DNA of 64,000 nt, from the NCBI RefSeq assembly GCF_000380485.1, contig NZ_AQYG01000051.1, positions 62,001 through 126,000 of the forward strand. Direction: 5' to 3'. The position numbers and the translations under genes were made by a program. Under the pieces are notes generated by a model, which was not told the DNA's origin, did not search any database, and saw only the letters and a program-made list of their open reading frames with translations. Source of the DNA: Jongsikchunia kroppenstedtii DSM 45133. Lineage in GTDB: Bacteria; Actinomycetota; Actinomycetes; Mycobacteriales; Mycobacteriaceae. Within the stretch, counting starts at the first letter, position 1; each line of letters starts with the position of its first letter. Below, piece by piece: positions 60,872 through 64,000 of this stretch.

Positions 60872-61519
60872 TCAGAACGCCGCGAACATCGCCGCCATCG
60901 CGGCCGCCATCAGCACCTGACAGAGCGCTCCCGCGCTGTCGGTGGCCAGCACGCCTTCGCCGATACGGCGTCGACGCACCTCGAAATAGCGCAGCAGCCA
61001 CCACAATCCGGCCGCCGTGAACACGATCGCGCAGGCCACGTCGATCCCCTGCGCCCAGCCCGGCAGGCCCGCGGACATCGACATCGAATGTCCGCCGCCA
61101 CCGCTCATGTCCATGCCCGGCATCGAACTCACCCCTGACATGGAATCGCTTGCGCCACCATGGCTTCCGCTGGACGACCGATGAACGATGTCGCTGTCCA
61201 TCACGATGTACATCCAGGCCATCGCGGCCATCATGACCACGTGATAGCCGCCGGTGAGCGGCGGGTAATGCCGGAACACGGTGATCACCAGGTACCAGAC
61301 GCCGAAGGCGACGAAGGCGATCCAGCCGACGGTCAGCGGCAGGTACATCGCGGACGGCCACACCATGTCGATCATGGCCAGCGCCATCGCGATGTGGATC
61401 ACATGACTCACCACCGCGACGAGATTGTGTCGGTGACGCAGCGGATTGACCGCGCAGAGGGCGATGGCCGCCACCAATCCGACGGTCAGAACCCAGCGCA
61501 GCTGCGGGTCAGAGATCAT
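60872..61519 (-). CDS. DUF5134 multi-pass membrane protein with Met/His-rich loop
   Basis: A 215-residue protein with about six TM helices (6-25, 33-55, 60-82, 92-108, 155-180, 188-210). A hydrophilic loop (113-146) contains 'MPGMDMSGGGGHSMSMSAG', rich in Met and His and likely to bind copper or other soft metals. It resembles DUF5134, a copper- or PepSY-linked actinobacterial family. Its ATG overlaps the PepSY gene stop (ATGA). With a copper ATPase next, it may take part in copper handling. Confidence 0.75.
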   Translation of the reverse strand: MISDPQLRWVLTVGLVAAIALCAVNPLRHRHNLVAVVSHVIHIAMALAMIDMVWPSAMYLPLTVGWIAFVAFGVWYLVITVFRHYPPLTGGYHVVMMAAMAWMYIVMDSDIVHRSSSGSHGGASDSMSGVSSMPGMDMSGGGGHSMSMSAGLPGWAQGIDVACAIVFTAAGLWWLLRYFEVRRRRIGEGVLATDSAGALCQVLMAAAMAAMFAAF

Positions 61520-63045
61520 CGGGCGCCGGCCATCTCGTCGGCCTCCGGAACCTCACGTTCGGTCTTGGTGGCGTCAGCCGCGGACTCGGGCCGTTCCGGG
61601 CTCGCGGGCCGTCGCGACCACACGCCGTAGAGCACGTCGCCGATGACGAACGCCGCCAATGAGATGCCGAACAGCGGTGCATACCAGCCGATCACGGCCA
61701 GCAGGACGACCACGACCACCGCTTCGACGGGCTTGAGCTCCGCCAGGGCGCCGCGCCCCGGAGCTCGGGGCAGGCCACCCGGTCGACTCCGGCTCCGCCG
61801 CGTCGGCCGCCGCTTCCACCACATGCGATAGCCCCGCACGATCACAGTGATCAATCCGATCATCAACAGCGCCAGCGCAATCTGATTCGCGATGCCGAAC
61901 AGGATCCCCATGTGCGCGTCGATAGCCCAGTTGGTCATCTTCGCCATGAACGGCCACGACTTGAAGTCGACACGGTCGACCACCTTGCCGGTGGCGCCAT
62001 CGACCGCGATGGCGTCGGCGCGCGTCGGCACCCGTCGCTTGCGCTCGACGACCTGCCAGGCCTGATCATCGGTCGTCGGCGGGGTCAGCCACATCGGGCC
62101 CTGCATACCCTCACGTTGCGCGGTGCCCCACACGGTATCGAGCCCCGCCATCGCCTGCTGCCGTGTCAACGGCGTTGCGGCACTGCTTATCCCGCCGCCG
62201 TGCTGGGCGTGCGCTCCCCCGCCGGCCGGACTGCCGCCCGCCGACGGATCGAGCGCGGCCGAGACCGATGGACTGCTCCACGTCAGCTCCGATCGCAGCT
62301 TCGCGATCGACTCACCGGCGTACCGCGACCAGGTCAATCCGGTGACCGACAGCCCCAGCAGCCCGACCAGCACAATGGTGCCCACCGCGCCGTGCCAGTT
62401 GAAAACCCTGCGGCGACTTCCTTTCTCGCCCTCGACGGCGGCCAGCCGCCGCAACCCGCCGTTGCGGCGGCGATGCGCGACCCACATCGCCAGGCCGCCG
62501 AGCGATATCAGCCACATCCAGCTCGCGGCCAACTCGCTGTAATTGCGGCCGACATCGCCGAGGTGCAGGTTCCGGTGGAATTCGTCGAACCAGGCCCGGA
62601 TCGGCAGCCACTGGCCGTAGGTGGTCAGGGTGCCGCGGACGTCGGCGGTGTACGGGTCGACGAAGACCGTCTTGGAGTAGCCCTCCTTCACCCCCGGCGC
62701 GGACATGCTCACCTGCGTGGTCTCGTTCGCGGCGGTCGGCGGCCGGATGCTAACGACCGTGCCCTCCGGATGCGCCGACATCGCGGCCTGCACCTGCTCG
62801 GACATCGGCAGCCGATGGTCGCCGACATGATCGACCTTCAACTCGTGCCGGAACACGATCGGATCGAGCTGCGGGGTCAGCGTGTATAGCAGGCCGGTGA
62901 TCGCCGCGATCAGGATGAACGGCCCGACCAGCATGCCGCCGTAGAAGTGCAGACGCAGTATCAGGGGCCGGATGCGTTGCCACATCCCACGATCAGCCGG
63001 CGTATCCGAGATCTCCGGCTCGCCCGTTCCGAACCCGTTCGTCAT
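61516..63045 (-). CDS. PepSY-associated transmembrane protein
   Basis: A 509-residue PepSY_TM protein: four TM helices ('LHFYGGMLVGPFILIAAITG', 'WMWLISLGGLAMWVAH', 'GTIVLVGLLGLSVTGLTW', 'IALALLMIGLITVIVRGY', plus two near the C-terminus) and extracytoplasmic PepSY domains. The His in 'HFYGG' and those at the ends of TMs may bind heme or metal; the family includes ferric and copper-linked reductases. A 'GGGAHAQHGGG' loop resembles a metal-binding linker. ATG 63045 starts at 'MTNGFGTGEP'. In an operon with DUF5134. Confidence 0.82.
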   Translation of the reverse strand: MTNGFGTGEPEISDTPADRGMWQRIRPLILRLHFYGGMLVGPFILIAAITGLLYTLTPQLDPIVFRHELKVDHVGDHRLPMSEQVQAAMSAHPEGTVVSIRPPTAANETTQVSMSAPGVKEGYSKTVFVDPYTADVRGTLTTYGQWLPIRAWFDEFHRNLHLGDVGRNYSELAASWMWLISLGGLAMWVAHRRRNGGLRRLAAVEGEKGSRRRVFNWHGAVGTIVLVGLLGLSVTGLTWSRYAGESIAKLRSELTWSSPSVSAALDPSAGGSPAGGGAHAQHGGGISSAATPLTRQQAMAGLDTVWGTAQREGMQGPMWLTPPTTDDQAWQVVERKRRVPTRADAIAVDGATGKVVDRVDFKSWPFMAKMTNWAIDAHMGILFGIANQIALALLMIGLITVIVRGYRMWWKRRPTRRSRSRPGGLPRAPGRGALAELKPVEAVVVVVLLAVIGWYAPLFGISLAAFVIGDVLYGVWSRRPASPERPESAADATKTEREVPEADEMAGAR

Positions 63046-63104
63046 CCCCACCTTGCTCCTTAGCCATGGAATCGCTCCATGCACTAGTCGCAGGGGTGAC
63101 GGGA

Positions 63105-64000
63105 TTAGTTCCCGGTCAGTCCCGATTCGTCACGCCCCACAACCGCCGTCGGTGCGAAGTTGCGCAGCCGCAGGCTGTTCGAGACGACGAAGAACGACGA
63201 GAACGCCATCGCGGCACCGGCAATCAACGGATTGAGCAGCCCCGCCGCGGCGATCGGGATGGCCGCGACGTTATAGCCGAAGGCCCAGAACAAGTTGGTA
63301 TGAATGGTCTTTCGCGTTGCCCGGGCCAATCCGAGCGCCTCGGGCACAGTATCGAGGCTGCGACGCACCAGAATGATGTCCGCCGCGCCGATCGCGACGT
63401 CGGTGCCGCGGCCGATCGCCAGACCCAGGTCCGCCGTCGCCAGCGCGGGACCATCGTTGATGCCGTCGCCGACCATCGCGACCACGCGACCCTCGTCACG
63501 CAGCCGCCCGATGACGTCGACCTTGCCGTCGGGCAGAACCTCCGCGTGCACCACCGCGATGCCGACCTCGTCGGCGATCGCGCGCGCGGCCGACAGGTTG
63601 TCACCAGTCAGCAGCACCGTCTGATATCCCTGCCGATGCAGCTCGGCGACCGCCGACGCGGCGGAGTCCTTCACCGTGTCCGACACCGTGATCGCGGCGC
63701 ACAGCACGTCGTCGACCGCGACGTAGACGACCGTATGGCCGTCCGCCTCGGCAGACTTTCGATGCCGGGCCAGCTCGGCGGGGACGGCGCGTCCGGAGGC
63801 GACCCAGCGCGGATTGCCCACGACGACAACCCGATCGGCCACTGTCGCCTGCACTCCGCGCCCCGGATCGACCACGAAATCATCGATCGCGCCCGCGTCG
63901 ATCAACCCGTCGTTCTCCGCCGCACGCACGATCGCTTGCGCGACAGCGTGTTCCGATGCCGACTCCACCGCAGCGGCCAGCGCCAGTACCTCGTCGCGTC
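63105..64000 (-). CDS. Copper-type P1B ATPase, C-terminal part (truncated by window)
   Basis: The C-terminal 298 residues of a heavy-metal P-type ATPase; the frame runs open through the window end. Visible: '[14 protein letters not shown]' (SEHP-like loop of the N domain), '[20 protein letters not shown]', '[17 protein letters not shown]', and the hinge '[20 protein letters not shown]' with GDGxND. The last two TMs end near '[14 protein letters not shown]', where 'YN' precedes the family's metal-site segment '[18 protein letters not shown]' (MAxSSxxV, copper type). The phosphorylation motif DKTGT lies outside the window. Confidence 0.85.
   Translation of the reverse strand, partial: RDEVLALAAAVESASEHAVAQAIVRAAENDGLIDAGAIDDFVVDPGRGVQATVADRVVVVGNPRWVASGRAVPAELARHRKSAEADGHTVVYVAVDDVLCAAITVSDTVKDSAASAVAELHRQGYQTVLLTGDNLSAARAIADEVGIAVVHAEVLPDGKVDVIGRLRDEGRVVAMVGDGINDGPALATADLGLAIGRGTDVAIGAADIILVRRSLDTVPEALGLARATRKTIHTNLFWAFGYNVAAIPIAAAGLLNPLIAGAAMAFSSFFVVSNSLRLRNFAPTAVVGRDESGLTGN

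Noticed and set aside
1-64000. CRISPR array, tRNA/rRNA genes, integrase, transposase or attachment site marking the island.
   Set aside because: No regularly spaced repeats, no cloverleaf or rRNA blocks and no recombinase-like protein were seen on either strand by reading; the island edges show no direct repeats that I can identify.

Overview
High-GC actinobacterial chromosome of the mycolic-acid group (Mycobacteriales, for example Gordonia, Rhodococcus or a relative). The evidence is gene content: arabinogalactan linker genes (wbbL, rmlD), an LCP cell-wall ligase, the acyl-CoA carboxylase set accD5/accE5/accA3 with birA, a mycothiol-type maleylpyruvate isomerase, and many GTG/TTG starts. The genus is inference; there is no rRNA or tRNA in the window.

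Layout. (1) 1-8 kb: envelope-stress block. It holds the mrp 3' end, an SPFH membrane protein, tatB, a lipase-like protein, htrA, anti-sigma rseA, sigE and an O-methyltransferase, in the same neighbourhood order as M. tuberculosis Rv1220c-Rv1229c. (2) 7.2-30.8 kb: core block colinear with Rv3264c-Rv3285. It holds the sugar-nucleotide and linker genes, an LCP protein, fadE25, purE/purK, a GtrA protein, a two-component system, birA, accD5/accE5, maf, sseA, sufE, accA3, then a patatin-like protein. (3) 30.8-54.2 kb: an accessory aromatic-catabolism island of about 26 genes. (4) 54-64 kb: iron genes (FecB-like lipoprotein and a frameshifted siderophore-interacting protein, each with an IdeR-like box), a lipase, a MarR/VOC pair, a cobalamin riboswitch with metE, and a membrane/copper module (DUF5134, PepSY, P-type ATPase cut by the window end).

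The island. A minus-strand operon (35984 to 30824) encodes the 4-oxalocrotonate branch of meta-cleavage: hydratase, 4-oxalocrotonate decarboxylase, 4-OT tautomerase, aldehyde dehydrogenase, then an SDR, an unlisted 47-residue small ORF and a luciferase-like oxidoreductase. Divergent to it is a three-gene unit: FAH hydrolase, OYE-type flavoenzyme and BphC-like extradiol dioxygenase. A GntR/FCD regulator (39915 to 39157) diverges from a long plus-strand array. The array carries SRPBCC and NTF2 proteins, a class II aldolase-family protein, a second extradiol dioxygenase, an SDR, RidA, a quinone reductase, an alpha/beta hydrolase, a homogentisate-dioxygenase-like cupin, more accessory proteins, and finally a complete gentisate route: 3-hydroxybenzoate 6-hydroxylase-like enzyme, gentisate dioxygenase, mycothiol-type maleylpyruvate isomerase and fumarylpyruvate hydrolase, with a Crp/Fnr regulator and a metal-site-degenerate M24 protein.

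Four different ring-cleavage dioxygenases lie within about 14.5 kb, and four near-identical 10-bp operator-like sites join the two GntR-linked divergent promoters. No transporter, CoA ligase, Rieske oxygenase, 4-hydroxy-2-oxovalerate aldolase or acetaldehyde dehydrogenase is present, so the true substrate is unknown. This island is the best candidate for an undescribed system. No integrase, insertion sequence, tRNA or CRISPR array was seen.
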